From: Comamonadaceae bacterium
GTDB taxonomy: Bacteria; Pseudomonadota; Gammaproteobacteria; Burkholderiales; Burkholderiaceae_C
Reading direction: 5' to 3'
Length of the DNA: 64,000 nt
NCBI GenBank assembly: GCA_014190675.1
Contig: BJGT01000002.1
Location: 1 to 64,000 of the forward strand
Positions 10,940 to 20,787 of the stretch are shown in pieces. Positions within the stretch are counted from its first letter, which is position 1. The number at the start of each line of letters is the position of its first letter. The notes beneath the pieces are model-generated. The model was not told the origin of the DNA and ran no database searches. It worked only from the letters and a program-made list of their open reading frames with translations. The translations under genes and the position numbers were made by a program.

Positions 10940-12086
10940 CCTGAGTTGGCTGCTGTGGGCGCTGCCACTGGCCTTTGTGCTGGGATGGCTGTCCTCGCGG
11001 TTCGACCTGCGTCAGTTGCGCATGGACAACCGCCTAGCACCCAAGGCCTATTTCAAGGGCTTGAACTTTCTGCTCAATGAGCAACAAGACCAGGCCATAG
11101 ACGCCTTCATTGAGGCTGTGCAAAACGACCCGGACACCTCCGAGCTGCATTTTGCGTTGGGTAACTTGTTCCGACGCCGCGGCGAATACGAGCGCGCCGT
11201 TCGGGTGCACCAGCACCTGCTGTCGCGCGGCGACTTAAGCCTGCTGGATCGACAGCGGGCGCAGCATGCGCTGGCGCTGGACTACCTCAAGGCCGGCCTG
11301 ATTGACCGGGCGCAAGAGGCCCTGCAAAAGCTGGAGAACACGCCCTTCGAAGCCCAGGCCCGGCTCGCCCTCTTGGCCGTCCACGAGCGCAGCAGAGATT
11401 GGGTACAGGCGGCACAAACCGCCGCCAAGCTGACCCAATCCCGGCAGGGAAACTTCGAGGACCGCCTAGCCCATTACCTGTGCGAGCAGGCAGCCACACA
11501 GCTTGCCGCAGACCAGAGCGCCAACGCGCACGCACTTTTTCAGCAGGCCACCGCCACCGCGCCCAAGGCTCCCAGGCCACGGCTGGAGCGGGCACGCTTG
11601 CACCTGACAGAAGGCGCACCAGAGACGGCTTTTGAAGCGCTGATGGACTGTGTGGGGGCCGCACCTGCCGCACTGCCGCTGATTGCCGAGTCGCTGGCGG
11701 AGAGTGCCCTGGCCTGCGCGCGGGTGGAGCCAGTGTTGAGGCTGCTGCAGGCCAGCTACGCACAAACACCGTCGCTCGACCTGCTTGACGCCATCGTCGT
11801 CCTGGACGCTAGCCGCCCCAAGCCCGGCCAAAGTTCCCGAGACTGGTATGTGCGTCACCTCGAGCGGGAACCCTCGCTGGTGGCCGCCGCCAAATGGATT
11901 GCCGGCGAGAAACTCGAACAGGAGCAGTTTCACCCCCAGGTGCAGCGCGCGCTCGACCAGGCCGTCAAGCCACTCACCCGCTACCGCTGCACCGCCTGCG
12001 GTTTTGAGGCCAAGCAATATTTTTGGCACTGCCCGGGCTGCCAGGCCTGGGACAGCTACCCGGTGCGGCGGGTGGAAGAACTCTGA
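10929..12086 (+). CDS. lapB: Lipopolysaccharide assembly protein B (TPR protein)
   Basis: A 385-residue LapB/YciM. It has an N-terminal membrane anchor (SWLLWALPLAFVLGWLSS), a series of tetratricopeptide repeats, and a C-terminal rubredoxin-like metal knuckle (CTACGF and CPGC, about 30 residues from the end). In E. coli LapB is the adaptor that presents LpxC to FtsH and so limits LPS synthesis. Here it lies between lapA and the heptose genes hldE and hldD, forming an LPS-related group. Confidence 0.9.
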   Translation: MDFDLSWLLWALPLAFVLGWLSSRFDLRQLRMDNRLAPKAYFKGLNFLLNEQQDQAIDAFIEAVQNDPDTSELHFALGNLFRRRGEYERAVRVHQHLLSRGDLSLLDRQRAQHALALDYLKAGLIDRAQEALQKLENTPFEAQARLALLAVHERSRDWVQAAQTAAKLTQSRQGNFEDRLAHYLCEQAATQLAADQSANAHALFQQATATAPKAPRPRLERARLHLTEGAPETAFEALMDCVGAAPAALPLIAESLAESALACARVEPVLRLLQASYAQTPSLDLLDAIVVLDASRPKPGQSSRDWYVRHLEREPSLVAAAKWIAGEKLEQEQFHPQVQRALDQAVKPLTRYRCTACGFEAKQYFWHCPGCQAWDSYPVRRVEEL

Positions 12087-12101
12087 ACAACTTTGACACA
12101 G

Positions 12102-13031
12102 ATGATGCTTACCAAACAACAACTTCAACAGGCCAGCGTGCTGGTGGTGGGCGATGTGATGCTGGACCGCTACTGGTACGGCAATGTCGAACGCATCTCG
12201 CCCGAAGCACCAGTGCCGGTGGTTCGCATCACCCGCGAAGAAGAGCGCCAGGGAGGCGCTGCCAACGTGGCCTACAACGTTGTGTCCCTGGGCGCCAAGG
12301 CCTCCTTGCTGAGCGTGGTGGGCGATGACGAGGCCAGCCGCAAGCTCGAAGCACTGGTGGCCGCCACGGGCATAGAAACCCATTTTGGCCGGGATCCGGA
12401 CCTGAAAACAACCGTCAAGCTGCGGATCATCGGGCGCCAACAACAGCTGCTGCGGCTGGACTTTGAGAATACCCCCAAGACAGAGTTGCTGGCCTCCCAA
12501 ACAGCGAGCTTCGCCCGGCTAATCAAAGATCACCGGGTGGTGCTTTTTTCCGACTACGGCAAGGGCGGTCTCGCCCATGTCGGCGACATGATTGCGCAGG
12601 CCCGTGCCCTTGGAAAGCCCATATTGATCGACCCCAAAGGCAGCGATTTTTCACGCTACCGAGAGGCCACTGTCATCACGCCCAACCGAGCCGAATTGCA
12701 GCAGGTGATTGGCCCCTGGCTGACCGAGGCCGAGCTCCAAGACAAGTGCCAAAACCTGCGCCAGAAACTTGAGCTGCAGGCTATTTTGCTGACCCGCAGC
12801 GAAGAAGGCATGACGCTCTTTGACGCACAGGGTTCCGAGCATGTCAGCGCACAGACGCGCGATGTGTTTGATGTCACCGGCGCAGGCGATACCGTGATCG
12901 CCACCCTGGCCACCGCGGTGGCGGCCGGGCTAAGCCTGCGCCAGGCCCTGCCCTTGTCGAACCGGGCTGGCGGCTTGGTGGTGGCCAAGTTCGGTACCGC
13001 TGCACTGAGCTACGAGGAGTTGTTCACATGA
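12102..13031 (+). CDS. hldE1 (rfaE1): D-glycero-beta-D-manno-heptose-7-phosphate kinase
   Basis: A PfkB-family sugar kinase of about 309 residues. It shows the N-terminal [12 protein letters not shown] segment, the GGAANVAYN motif and the C-terminal anion-hole motif [14 protein letters not shown] containing the catalytic Asp. It phosphorylates heptose-7-phosphate at O1 in ADP-heptose synthesis. Only the kinase half of HldE is present, so the adenylyltransferase must be encoded elsewhere. ATG 12102 was preferred over an upstream in-frame TTG at 12093. It overlaps hldD by four bases. Confidence 0.92.
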   Translation: MMLTKQQLQQASVLVVGDVMLDRYWYGNVERISPEAPVPVVRITREEERQGGAANVAYNVVSLGAKASLLSVVGDDEASRKLEALVAATGIETHFGRDPDLKTTVKLRIIGRQQQLLRLDFENTPKTELLASQTASFARLIKDHRVVLFSDYGKGGLAHVGDMIAQARALGKPILIDPKGSDFSRYREATVITPNRAELQQVIGPWLTEAELQDKCQNLRQKLELQAILLTRSEEGMTLFDAQGSEHVSAQTRDVFDVTGAGDTVIATLATAVAAGLSLRQALPLSNRAGGLVVAKFGTAALSYEELFT

Positions 13032-14083
13032 CCCGCATCATCGTCACCGGCGCTGCCGGCTTTATTGGCAGCAATATCGTGCGCGGACTCAATGCCCGTG
13101 GCATCGACGATGTGATAGCGGTAGACGACCTCACCGAGGGCGATAAATTTCGCAACCTGTCTGACCTGAGCATCGCCGACTATGTCGACGCGAGCAGCTT
13201 TTACGAGCAGTTCACCCAGGGCGGGTTTGGTCAGGTCGAGGCGGTGTTCCATCAGGGTGCTTGCAGCGACACCATGCAAAATAATGGCCGCTACATGATG
13301 GAGAACAACTACAGCCTGTCTTGCAGCCTGTTCCATGCCTGCCAAAAACGCGGTACCCGCTTGCTGTATGCCTCAAGCGCTGCCACCTACGGTGGGGCCA
13401 GCACCTTTCGGGAGCAGCCCGCCTTCGAGCGGCCACTGAATGTTTACGGTTACTCCAAGCTGCTGTTTGACCAGCGTATGCGGCGCGAATGTGGTGCCGA
13501 ATTTCAGCGCTCGATGCTGGGAAAAACCAGCCAAGTGGTGGGCCTGCGGTATTTCAATGTGTACGGGCCGCATGAGCAGCACAAGGGCCGCATGGCAAGC
13601 GTGGCCTACCACCAGTTCCAGCAATTTTCAGCCGAGGGCAGGGTCAAGCTGTTTGGCGACTATGGCGGCTATGCCGCGGGTGCGCAGATGCGCGACTTTG
13701 TCTTCGTCGACGACGTGGTGGCAGTCAACCTTTGGTTTTTTGATCAGCCCGGTGCATCCGGTATTTTCAACCTGGGCAGCGGCCGGGCACAGCCCTTCAA
13801 TGATGTCGCTCTGGCTGTGGTGAACACCCTGCGCGCCCAGCGCAGCGAGGCCGCCCTGAGCCTCGATGAACTGGTGGCAAGAAAATTGATCGAGTACACA
13901 GAATTCCCCGATGCCTTGCGCGGCAAATACCAGTGCTACACCCAGGCCGACCTGAGCGCCCTGCGCGCCAAAGGCTGCACGCATGTTTTTGCCGACGTGG
14001 CAAGCGGCGTGGCAAGCTATGTCAACTGGCTTAGCCAACAGGGGGCGCAAGAAGATCCGGGTATTCCCGCGGCGCGGTCCTGA
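13028..14083 (+). CDS. hldD (rfaD): ADP-L-glycero-D-manno-heptose 6-epimerase
   Basis: A 351-residue short-chain (extended SDR) epimerase that makes ADP-L-glycero-D-manno-heptose for LPS inner core. The Rossmann loop GAAGFIGSN is at the N-terminus, and YGYSKLLFD supplies the catalytic Tyr-Lys pair. The chain has roughly twenty residues beyond the usual end, rich in polar residues. Its ATG overlaps the hldE stop (ATGA). The cysM gene that follows in some relatives is absent here. Confidence 0.94.
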   Translation: MTRIIVTGAAGFIGSNIVRGLNARGIDDVIAVDDLTEGDKFRNLSDLSIADYVDASSFYEQFTQGGFGQVEAVFHQGACSDTMQNNGRYMMENNYSLSCSLFHACQKRGTRLLYASSAATYGGASTFREQPAFERPLNVYGYSKLLFDQRMRRECGAEFQRSMLGKTSQVVGLRYFNVYGPHEQHKGRMASVAYHQFQQFSAEGRVKLFGDYGGYAAGAQMRDFVFVDDVVAVNLWFFDQPGASGIFNLGSGRAQPFNDVALAVVNTLRAQRSEAALSLDELVARKLIEYTEFPDALRGKYQCYTQADLSALRAKGCTHVFADVASGVASYVNWLSQQGAQEDPGIPAARS

Positions 14084-14181
14084 TCGTCAACCCCCGCCGC
14101 CGCGCAAGCGTTGTGGATCTGGGTTCGCTGCCAGTGGGCCCTCAATCAACTGCACTTTTTAACCACCTCTGGAGTCCAACT

Positions 14182-14556
14182 ATGCTAAAGAAAATCTTCA
14201 CCCTGCTGGTCCTGCTTTACGCGTTTGCCAGCTTCGCCGCTGCGGTCGATGTCAACAAAGCCACGGCCGCCGAACTCGACAGCATCAAGGGCATTGGCCC
14301 AGCCATGTCGGGCAAGATTCTTGACGAGCGCAAAAAAAATAATTTTAAAGATTGGCCTGACTTCATCAGCCGCGTCAAAGGCGTGGGCGAGGCCACAGCC
14401 GCCAAGTTGTCCGGTGAAGGCCTGACCGTCAACGGCACATCATTCAAAGCCGCTGCACCTGCAGCCGCAGCGCCGGCTGCTGCACCTGCCCCTGCCCCTG
14501 CCCCTGCCGCCAAGGCAGAACCACCCAAACCGGCGGCGAGTGCGGCGAAGAAGTAA
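14182..14556 (+). CDS. comEA: ComEA-like helix-hairpin-helix DNA-binding protein
   Basis: A 124-residue secreted protein. A signal peptide of about 21 residues is followed by a double helix-hairpin-helix unit (DVNKATAAELDSIKGIGPAMSGKIL ... FISRVKGVGEATAAKL, conserved GIGP and GVGE hairpins). The last 45 residues are a low-complexity Ala/Pro/Lys tail. Proteins of this type bind double-stranded DNA in the periplasm during natural transformation; the short version is also common in non-competent bacteria. The ATG at 14182 has a GGAG site; an earlier ATG at 14113 lacks the signal peptide context. Confidence 0.8.
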   Translation: MLKKIFTLLVLLYAFASFAAAVDVNKATAAELDSIKGIGPAMSGKILDERKKNNFKDWPDFISRVKGVGEATAAKLSGEGLTVNGTSFKAAAPAAAAPAAAPAPAPAPAAKAEPPKPAASAAKK

Positions 14557-14573
14557 GCCCTACAAGCTTTTAA

Positions 14574-14593
14574 AAACCCGCTTCGGCGGGTTT
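14574..14593 (+). terminator. Rho-independent-like terminator after comEA
   Basis: AAACCCGC, loop TTCG, GCGGGTTT form a perfect 8-bp stem ending in TTT and followed by a T/A-rich base run. It lies 17 bases after the comEA stop and closes the housekeeping transcript. Confidence 0.85.
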
Positions 14594-14849
14594 ATTCATT
14601 GTGGTGCTCCGGGTGCTCCGCTTCGCCGCATTGGCGGGCCCAGCTTGGCGGACTCGGTACTTGCCCCAGCCGCGCCATGATCTATCAAATTCCGCTGTTA
14701 CGGCTGTGCCCGCAGATTGATCGCGGCATCACGAATGTGCCCCCGTTGGCCCATACACAATAGCAAATCGGTTTGCCAAACAGGCCCTGAGGGTTCAGGT
14801 TCACCGACTTTCTTTGCCAGCGTGTACCGATGGATCCGGCTTTGCCGGG
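14594..14849. other. Intergenic stretch between convergent units
   Basis: This stretch of about 255 bases separates the comEA terminator from the end of the minus-strand oxoprolinase gene. No open frame with family features, RNA gene or repeat was recognised. Confidence 0.6.
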
Positions 14850-17800
14850 TCAGCCTACTATCGCCACCCCATACCCACCCCCACCCGGCGTCGCCACCTC
14901 AAACACATCGCCGGGCTGCATCTTCACTTTGCCGATGTGGCCCAGGATGTCGATGCTGCCGTCGGCTCGCAGCACCCTGTTGGTCCCGACCTGGCCGGCT
15001 TCGCCACCGGCCATGCCGAAGGCGCCATGTACGCGGCCGTTGGACAGGATGCTGGCAGTCATGGGTTCCAGGAAACGGATGCGGCGCACGCCGCCGTCAC
15101 CGCCGCGCCAACGCCCTGCACCACCTGAGCCGGTGCGGATCTCGTAGCTGTCCAGCCGCACCGGAAAGCGGAACTCAAGCACCTCGGGGTCGGTCAGGCG
15201 CGAGTTGGTCATGTGCGTCTGGACCACGCTGGTGCCGGCAAAGCCCTCGCCCGCGCCGGAGCCGCCGGATACCGTCTCGTAGTACTGGTAGCGTTCGTTG
15301 CCAAAGGTGAAATTGTTCATGGTGCACTGGCTGGCAGCCATCACGCCCAGCGCGCCCAGCAGGGCGTTGGTGATGCAGGTTGAGGTCTCCACATTGCCCG
15401 CCACGACCGCCGCTGGCGGGTTGGGGTTGAGCATGGAGCCGGGCGGGATGATGACCTGCAGCGGTTTGAGGCAGCCGGCATTGAGGGGGATGTCATCGTC
15501 CACCAGCGCGCGGAACACATAGAGCACGGCCGCCATGCAGACCGCGGTGGGGGCGTTGAAATTGTTGGCCTGCTGGGCCGAGGTACCGCTGAAGTCGATC
15601 ACGGCGCTGCGCTGCACTGCGTCTACGCGCAGCGCCACCGAGATCTGCGCGCCATTGTCCAGCGGCAGCGTGAACTGCCCGTCTTTCAGGCGCGTGATGA
15701 CGCGGCGCACCGACTCTTCGGCGTTGTCCTGCACATGGTGCATGTAGGCCTGCACAACAGCCAGCCCGAAATGGGCGACCATCTTGTGCAACTCCTGCAC
15801 GCCTTTTTCGTTGGCGGCAATCTGGGCCTTGAGGTCGGCGATGTTTTGCGCCGGGTTGCGGGCGGGATAGGGCCCGCTGGCCAGCAGCGCCAGCAGCTCG
15901 GCCTCGCGCAGCACGCCCCGGTCGACCAGCTTGACGTTGTCGATCTGCACGCCCTCCTCCTCGATCGACTTTGAAAACGGCGGCATGGAGCCGGGTGTGG
16001 TGCCGCCCACATCGGCATGGTGGCCACGCGAGCCCACATAAAACGTGGCACGGCCGTCCAGGTAAACCGGGGTGATGACGGTGATGTCGGGCAAATGCGT
16101 GCCGCCGTGGTAGGGGTCGTTGAGCACGAACACATCCCCCGGCTGCATGCTGGCAGCGTTGTCGCGCACCACGGTCTTGATGCTCTCGCCCATGGAGCCC
16201 AGGTGCACCGGCATGTGCGGGGCATTGGCGATCAGGTTGCCGACGGCGTCGAACAGCGCACAACTGAAATCAAGCCGCTCCTTGATATTGACCGAATGCG
16301 CCGTGTTTTGCAGCTGCAGGCCCATCTGCTCGGCGATGTTCATGAACAGGTTGTTGAACACTTCCAGCAACACCGGGTCGACCGTGGTTCCGGCGGCCAA
16401 GCGGTGGGCGCGCGGGCTGCGGCGCTCCAGCACCAGGTGGTCCAGCGCCGTCAGCCGCGCCTGCCAGCCGGGCTCGACCACAGTGGTGGCGTTTTTCTCG
16501 GCAATCACGGCCGGGCCGGCGATCAGGTCACCGGGTTGCAGGTCTTCGCGCACCAGCAGGGCGGCGGCCTGCCACTGGCCGTCGCAGTACATGCGCACGG
16601 TCTCGCGCACAGCGCCACAGGCCTGAAGGTCGCGCGGCGGGTGCAGCACATGGCGCGGTTCGGCCGGGGCGTCGCCGGCCAGCACCGCTTCGACCGAGAC
16701 AGCCTCCACCACCAGGGGCTTGCCCTGCATCAAAAAGGCAAAGCGCTGGCGGTAGGCCGCTTCAAAATTGGTCTGGATCTGTGCCAGTGCATCGCCCGAT
16801 GCCGACCCTGCAAGCAAGTCCGGGCAGGCCACCACCAGTGCTGAGTCGCTGCCCTCATAGCGAACATGCACCCGGCGCAGCACGCGCGCGGCGCCCGCGC
16901 CCAGACGCTGCTGCGCCAGCTCGGCCAGGGCAGCAGCAGCCAGCGCGTCGAACTGGCTGGCCATCCGGGGCATCACCCCGGCCTCCAGCCGGGCCTCCAC
17001 CGCTTGCTGCCGGCTCACACTCTGGTCGGCCAGCCCCATGCCGTAGGCGCTGAGCACACCGGCCAGCGGGTGCACCAGAATGCGCGTCATGCCCAGCGCG
17101 TCGGCCACCAGGCAGGCATGCTGGCCGCCGGCACCACCAAAGCATTGCAGGGTGTAGCCGGTGACGTCGTAGCCGCGCGCCACCGAAATCTTCTTGATGG
17201 CATTGGCCATCTGCTGCACCGCGATGCGGATGAAACCCTCGGCCACCTGCTCGGCCGGCTGGCCAGTTTGCTGGGCCAGTGCGGCAAAACCGGCCTCGGC
17301 CGCCTCAAAGCTTAGGGTCTGGTCGGCCTGCGGGCCAAACACCTTGGGGAAGTGCGCCGGCACCAGCTTGCCCAGCATCACATTGGCATCAGTCACGGTC
17401 AGCGGGCCGCCGCGGCGGTAACTGGCCGGGCCCGGGTTGGCGCCAGCACTTTGCGGCCCGACCCGAAAACGCGCCCCGTCAAACGCCAGAATCGAGCCGC
17501 CACCAGACGCCACAGTGTGGATGCTCATCATGGGCGCGCGCATGCGCACGCCGGCCACCTGGGTTTCGAACTCGCGCTCAAACTCGCCGGCGAAGTGGGA
17601 CACGTCCGTAGAGGTGCCGCCCATGTCAAAACCGATCACCCGCACTGCAGCATCGGGCGCACCCGCCTGGCCAGCCTCGGCCAACGCCAGCTGCGCAGTA
17701 CGCGCCATGCCCACAATGCCGCCCGCCGGGCCGCTGAGGATGGCATCCTTGCCGGCAAACTGCCCGGCCCCGGCCAGGCCCCCCGAGGACTGCATGAAGA

Positions 17801-18530
17801 ACAACGGCACGCCCGGCATCTCGGCTGCCACTTGGGCCACATAGCGGCGCAAGATGGGCGACAGGTAGGCGTCCACCACCGTGGTGTCGCCGCGGCTGAC
17901 CAACTTCATCAACGGGCTGGTCTCGTGCGAGGTGCTGATCTGGGTGTAGCCCACCGCCTGCGCCAGCCGCCGCGCCGCCTGCTCATGCGCGATGTAGCGG
18001 TAGCCGTGCAAAAAAACTATCGCCACACTGCGCAGCCCCTGGCGGTATTGCTGTACAAGTGCCGACTGCAGCAGCGATTCATCGAGCGGCTGCAGCAGTT
18101 CGCCATGGGCACCAACGCGCTCGTGCGCCTCAACCACCGCGCTGTACAAGAGCTCGGGCAGCTGGATGTGGCGGTCAAAAATACGCGGCCGGTTTTGGTA
18201 GGCGATGCGCAGCGCATCACGAAAGCCGCGCGTCGTCACCAGCAGCGTGGGCTCGCCCTTGCGCTCCAGCAACGCGTTGGTGGCCACTGTGGTGCCCATC
18301 TTGACGCAGGCCACCTGCTGTGGCGTAACCGGCTCGCCCGGTTTGAGCCCCAGCAGATGACGGATGCCAGCGACTGCAGCGTCTGCATAGTGCTCGGGGT
18401 TGTCGCTGAGCAGCTTGTGCGTGAGCAGCGCAAACCTGCCATCAGCTAGCGGACGGCGGCCGATGACATCGGTGAAGGTGCCGCCGCGGTCTACCCAGAA
18501 CTGCCAGCGCTGGCTCTTGTCGTGTGTCAT
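14850..18530 (-). CDS. Hydantoinase/5-oxoprolinase, fused A and B subunits
   Basis: A 1226-residue cytoplasmic protein with both halves of the hydantoinase/oxoprolinase family. The N-terminal HyuA_N part (from [14 protein letters not shown]) and the ASKHA-like HyuA part ([17 protein letters not shown]) are followed from about residue 700 by the HyuB part ([30 protein letters not shown]). Fused proteins of this length resemble ATP-dependent 5-oxoprolinases, which open pyroglutamate to glutamate; related enzymes act on hydantoins, and the substrate cannot be fixed from sequence. It lies 12 bases downstream of a winged-helix regulator gene and divergent from a TRAP transporter, which may import its substrate (inference). 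Confidence 0.88.
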   Translation of the reverse strand: MTHDKSQRWQFWVDRGGTFTDVIGRRPLADGRFALLTHKLLSDNPEHYADAAVAGIRHLLGLKPGEPVTPQQVACVKMGTTVATNALLERKGEPTLLVTTRGFRDALRIAYQNRPRIFDRHIQLPELLYSAVVEAHERVGAHGELLQPLDESLLQSALVQQYRQGLRSVAIVFLHGYRYIAHEQAARRLAQAVGYTQISTSHETSPLMKLVSRGDTTVVDAYLSPILRRYVAQVAAEMPGVPLFFMQSSGGLAGAGQFAGKDAILSGPAGGIVGMARTAQLALAEAGQAGAPDAAVRVIGFDMGGTSTDVSHFAGEFEREFETQVAGVRMRAPMMSIHTVASGGGSILAFDGARFRVGPQSAGANPGPASYRRGGPLTVTDANVMLGKLVPAHFPKVFGPQADQTLSFEAAEAGFAALAQQTGQPAEQVAEGFIRIAVQQMANAIKKISVARGYDVTGYTLQCFGGAGGQHACLVADALGMTRILVHPLAGVLSAYGMGLADQSVSRQQAVEARLEAGVMPRMASQFDALAAAALAELAQQRLGAGAARVLRRVHVRYEGSDSALVVACPDLLAGSASGDALAQIQTNFEAAYRQRFAFLMQGKPLVVEAVSVEAVLAGDAPAEPRHVLHPPRDLQACGAVRETVRMYCDGQWQAAALLVREDLQPGDLIAGPAVIAEKNATTVVEPGWQARLTALDHLVLERRSPRAHRLAAGTTVDPVLLEVFNNLFMNIAEQMGLQLQNTAHSVNIKERLDFSCALFDAVGNLIANAPHMPVHLGSMGESIKTVVRDNAASMQPGDVFVLNDPYHGGTHLPDITVITPVYLDGRATFYVGSRGHHADVGGTTPGSMPPFSKSIEEEGVQIDNVKLVDRGVLREAELLALLASGPYPARNPAQNIADLKAQIAANEKGVQELHKMVAHFGLAVVQAYMHHVQDNAEESVRRVITRLKDGQFTLPLDNGAQISVALRVDAVQRSAVIDFSGTSAQQANNFNAPTAVCMAAVLYVFRALVDDDIPLNAGCLKPLQVIIPPGSMLNPNPPAAVVAGNVETSTCITNALLGALGVMAASQCTMNNFTFGNERYQYYETVSGGSGAGEGFAGTSVVQTHMTNSRLTDPEVLEFRFPVRLDSYEIRTGSGGAGRWRGGDGGVRRIRFLEPMTASILSNGRVHGAFGMAGGEAGQVGTNRVLRADGSIDILGHIGKVKMQPGDVFEVATPGGGGYGVAIVG

Positions 18531-18542
18531 TGAACTGGGCGC

Positions 18543-19085
18543 CTACAGGCTGGCGGCCGAGCGGGCGGCCTGGTCGTAAATGCCCGACAGCAGGCGCAGC
18601 AGGCGGGCGAGTTCGCCAATGTCTCGGTTCAGCCCATCGTCGGCCTTGAGTGCGTCGATCAGGCAGGATTCGCGGATGTCTCGGTAGCGTTCGATATGCT
18701 GGTGGCCCAGGTCGGTGGCGGCATAGGTGACTTCTTTGCCGCTCTTGCGGGAGGCCACCACGCCCAGATGCTGCAGTTTTTTGAGCGAGTAGTTGATCAG
18801 GTGGGTGTCCTCCACATTCATGATGAAGCAGATGTCAGCCAGGCGCTTGTCGCGCGCCCGGTGGGTCACATGGTGGAGCACCAGCACATCCAGGGGCATC
18901 AAGTCCTTCAGGCCGGCTGCGCTCATGCAGTGCACGATCCAGCGGTGAAAGGCGTTGCCGGCGACGATCAGGCCGAATTCAAACTCGCTCATCTCGGCGC
19001 TGCGTGGCGACACCAGGTGCGCCGAGGAGACGATCAGCCCGTCCTCCGGCGGCCGCGCATCGGGCTTGGCAGGCTCGCCCCTCAT
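18543..19085 (-). CDS. Winged-helix (MarR-like) transcriptional regulator
   Basis: About 180 residues from the ATG at 19085. The segment LADICFIMNVEDTHLINYSLKKLQHLGVVASRKSGKEVTYAAT reads as a winged helix with recognition helix and wing, as in MarR-type regulators. An earlier possible start at 19139 would add 18 residues of no family character. It is cotranscribed with the oxoprolinase gene and faces the TRAP genes, so it probably controls both, with a small aromatic or cyclic compound as effector (inference). Confidence 0.72.
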   Translation of the reverse strand: MRGEPAKPDARPPEDGLIVSSAHLVSPRSAEMSEFEFGLIVAGNAFHRWIVHCMSAAGLKDLMPLDVLVLHHVTHRARDKRLADICFIMNVEDTHLINYSLKKLQHLGVVASRKSGKEVTYAATDLGHQHIERYRDIRESCLIDALKADDGLNRDIGELARLLRLLSGIYDQAARSAASL

Positions 19086-19149
19086 GCTGTCGCCACAGCT
19101 TGGCATTCTTGTTGCATCCCATGATTGTAGGCAGCTCAATCACAATTCA

Positions 19150-19164
19150 TTGACAATTTGTCGA
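19150..19164. promoter_or_regulatory. Inverted repeat, possible operator in the regulator/TRAP divergent region
   Basis: TTGACAA, one base, TTGTCGA is a 7-1-7 palindrome with one mismatch. It sits in the 163-bp region between the divergent regulator and dctP starts. The size suits a MarR-type dimer site. TTGACA within it also looks like a -35 box, so binding would be expected to block transcription. Confidence 0.45.
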
Positions 19165-19248
19165 CGATTAGGGAAAACACTCATCCGTCTTGACGAAATC
19201 GGATTTACATTTAGCTTCGTCTTGCGCCATCAAACTCTTGGAGATTTT

Positions 19249-20235
19249 ATGAACCGTCGCCTGTTTTTACTCACCGCCGCAGCCGCTGCTTCCCTGCTGA
19301 GCGTGGCAGTACCACCTGCGCTTGCCCAAACCAAGTGGGACCTGCCCGCCGGCTACCCCGCCACCAACTTTCACACGGTTAACCTGAGCGACTTTGCCAA
19401 CGACATCGATAAGGCCACCGGCGGCAAGCTCAAAATCACGGTGCATGCCAATGGTGCCCTGTTCAAGGCCCCCGAAATCAAACGCGCGGTACAGGGTGGG
19501 CAGGCCCAGGCCGGTGAAATTTTGTTGGCCAACTTCCAAAATGAATGGCAGCTGTTTGGCGTGGACGCCCTGCCGTTTCTAGCCGACAGCTATGACGAAG
19601 CGGTGAAGCTCTACAAGGTGCAAAAACCATTTTTGGAAAAGAAACTCGCCGAGCAAGGCATGGCCCTGTTGTACGCAGTGCCCTGGCCACCGCAAGGTAT
19701 TTATGTCAAAAAGCCGATCAATTCCGGCGCTGACCTGAAGGGCGTGAAGTGGCGCGCCTACAGCCCGTCCACCGCGCGAATTGCCGAGCTGGTCGGCGCG
19801 CAGCCCGTGACAGTGCAAGCCGCCGAGTTGTCGCAGGCCATGGCTACCGGCGTGGTTGAAAGCTATATGTCATCTGGCTCCACCGGCTTTGACACCAAAA
19901 CCTATGAGCACATCAAGTACTGGTACGACACCCAAGCCTGGCTGCCCAAAAACGGCGTGATTGTCAATAAGGCCGCCTTTGACGCGCTGGACGCCCCCAC
20001 CAAGGCGGCGGTACTCAAAGCCGCGGCCGATGCCGAAGTGCGCGGCCTGGCTGCCTCCAAGAGGGCCAACACCGATTCGCTGGACAAACTCAGGGCCAAT
20101 GGCATGAGCATCGTCACCCCTTCTGCGCAGCTCACGGCCGACATGAAAAAAGTAGGCGATGTGATGGCCAAGGAATGGCTGGAGAAAGCCGGGGCTGAGG
20201 GCAAAGCCGTGGTTGACGCCTACCTCAAGCCCTGA
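19249..20235 (+). CDS. dctP: TRAP transporter substrate-binding protein (DctP family)
   Basis: A 328-residue periplasmic receptor with a clear signal peptide (MNRRLFLLTAAAAASLLSVAVPPALAQ). The body shows the DctP fold features: VQGGQAQAGEILL, LPFLADSYDEA, and GVKWRAYSPSTARIAELVGAQPV, in which the conserved Arg binds the carboxylate of the ligand. The ATG at 19249 has a TTGGAG ribosome site. It is followed by the small and large membrane subunits, giving a complete TRAP uptake system. The ligand is an organic acid; pyroglutamate or a related lactam acid is suggested only by the neighbouring oxoprolinase. Confidence 0.9.
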   Translation: MNRRLFLLTAAAAASLLSVAVPPALAQTKWDLPAGYPATNFHTVNLSDFANDIDKATGGKLKITVHANGALFKAPEIKRAVQGGQAQAGEILLANFQNEWQLFGVDALPFLADSYDEAVKLYKVQKPFLEKKLAEQGMALLYAVPWPPQGIYVKKPINSGADLKGVKWRAYSPSTARIAELVGAQPVTVQAAELSQAMATGVVESYMSSGSTGFDTKTYEHIKYWYDTQAWLPKNGVIVNKAAFDALDAPTKAAVLKAAADAEVRGLAASKRANTDSLDKLRANGMSIVTPSAQLTADMKKVGDVMAKEWLEKAGAEGKAVVDAYLKP

Positions 20236-20268
20236 ATCTCGGCGCGGCGCATAGAAAAGGCAGTGTTG

Positions 20269-20778
20269 ATGCGTCGCACGCTCGACAGGCTGTTCGATGG
20301 CGCAGCCGCGCTGGCTGCGTTGTGCATGGTGGGTCTGCTGGGGATGGTGCTGCTGTCCATCGTTGGCCGACAGCTTCACTTTCATGTGCCTGGCACCGAC
20401 GCCTATGCTGGTTACCTCATGGCGGCGAGTGGTTTTCTGGCCCTGGCCCACACCCTCAAGCGCGGCGAGCACATCCGGGTCACCCTGCTGCTGGGTGCCT
20501 TGAAAGGGCGCAGCAAAAAGGCCATGGAACTCTGGGCTCTTTCATTTGCCACGGTACTGGGCAGTCTGTTCGCCTTTTACTGCTGCCGCCTGGCCTGGCA
20601 GTCGCACAGCTTTCATGACGTGTCCACCGGCAGCGATGCCACGCCCCTGTGGATACCGCAGTTGGCCATGGCCGCTGGCTCGGTCATCCTGGCCATTGCC
20701 TTTCTCGATGAACTGCTGCTGGAACTGCACGGCCAGCGTACCGAGCGGCAGAGCGACGAAGCGCTGCGCAATGAATAG
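20269..20778 (+). CDS. dctQ: TRAP transporter small permease (DctQ family)
   Basis: A 169-residue membrane protein with four predicted spans, the size and layout of DctQ. Signature segments are VGLLGMVLLSIVGRQ, GSDATPLWIPQLAMAAG and the terminal ILAIAFLDELLLEL. ATG 20269 is preferred because AAAAGG lies eight bases upstream; a GTG at 20263 is too close to that site. It lies between the receptor and large permease genes. Confidence 0.88.
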   Translation: MRRTLDRLFDGAAALAALCMVGLLGMVLLSIVGRQLHFHVPGTDAYAGYLMAASGFLALAHTLKRGEHIRVTLLLGALKGRSKKAMELWALSFATVLGSLFAFYCCRLAWQSHSFHDVSTGSDATPLWIPQLAMAAGSVILAIAFLDELLLELHGQRTERQSDEALRNE

Positions 20779-20787
20779 GCTGGTGCC

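Noticed and set aside
15735..18449. Plus-strand open frames of up to 365 residues opposite the oxoprolinase
   Set aside because: His/Arg/Gly-rich composition typical of antisense shadows; the minus-strand gene is unbroken and matches a family.
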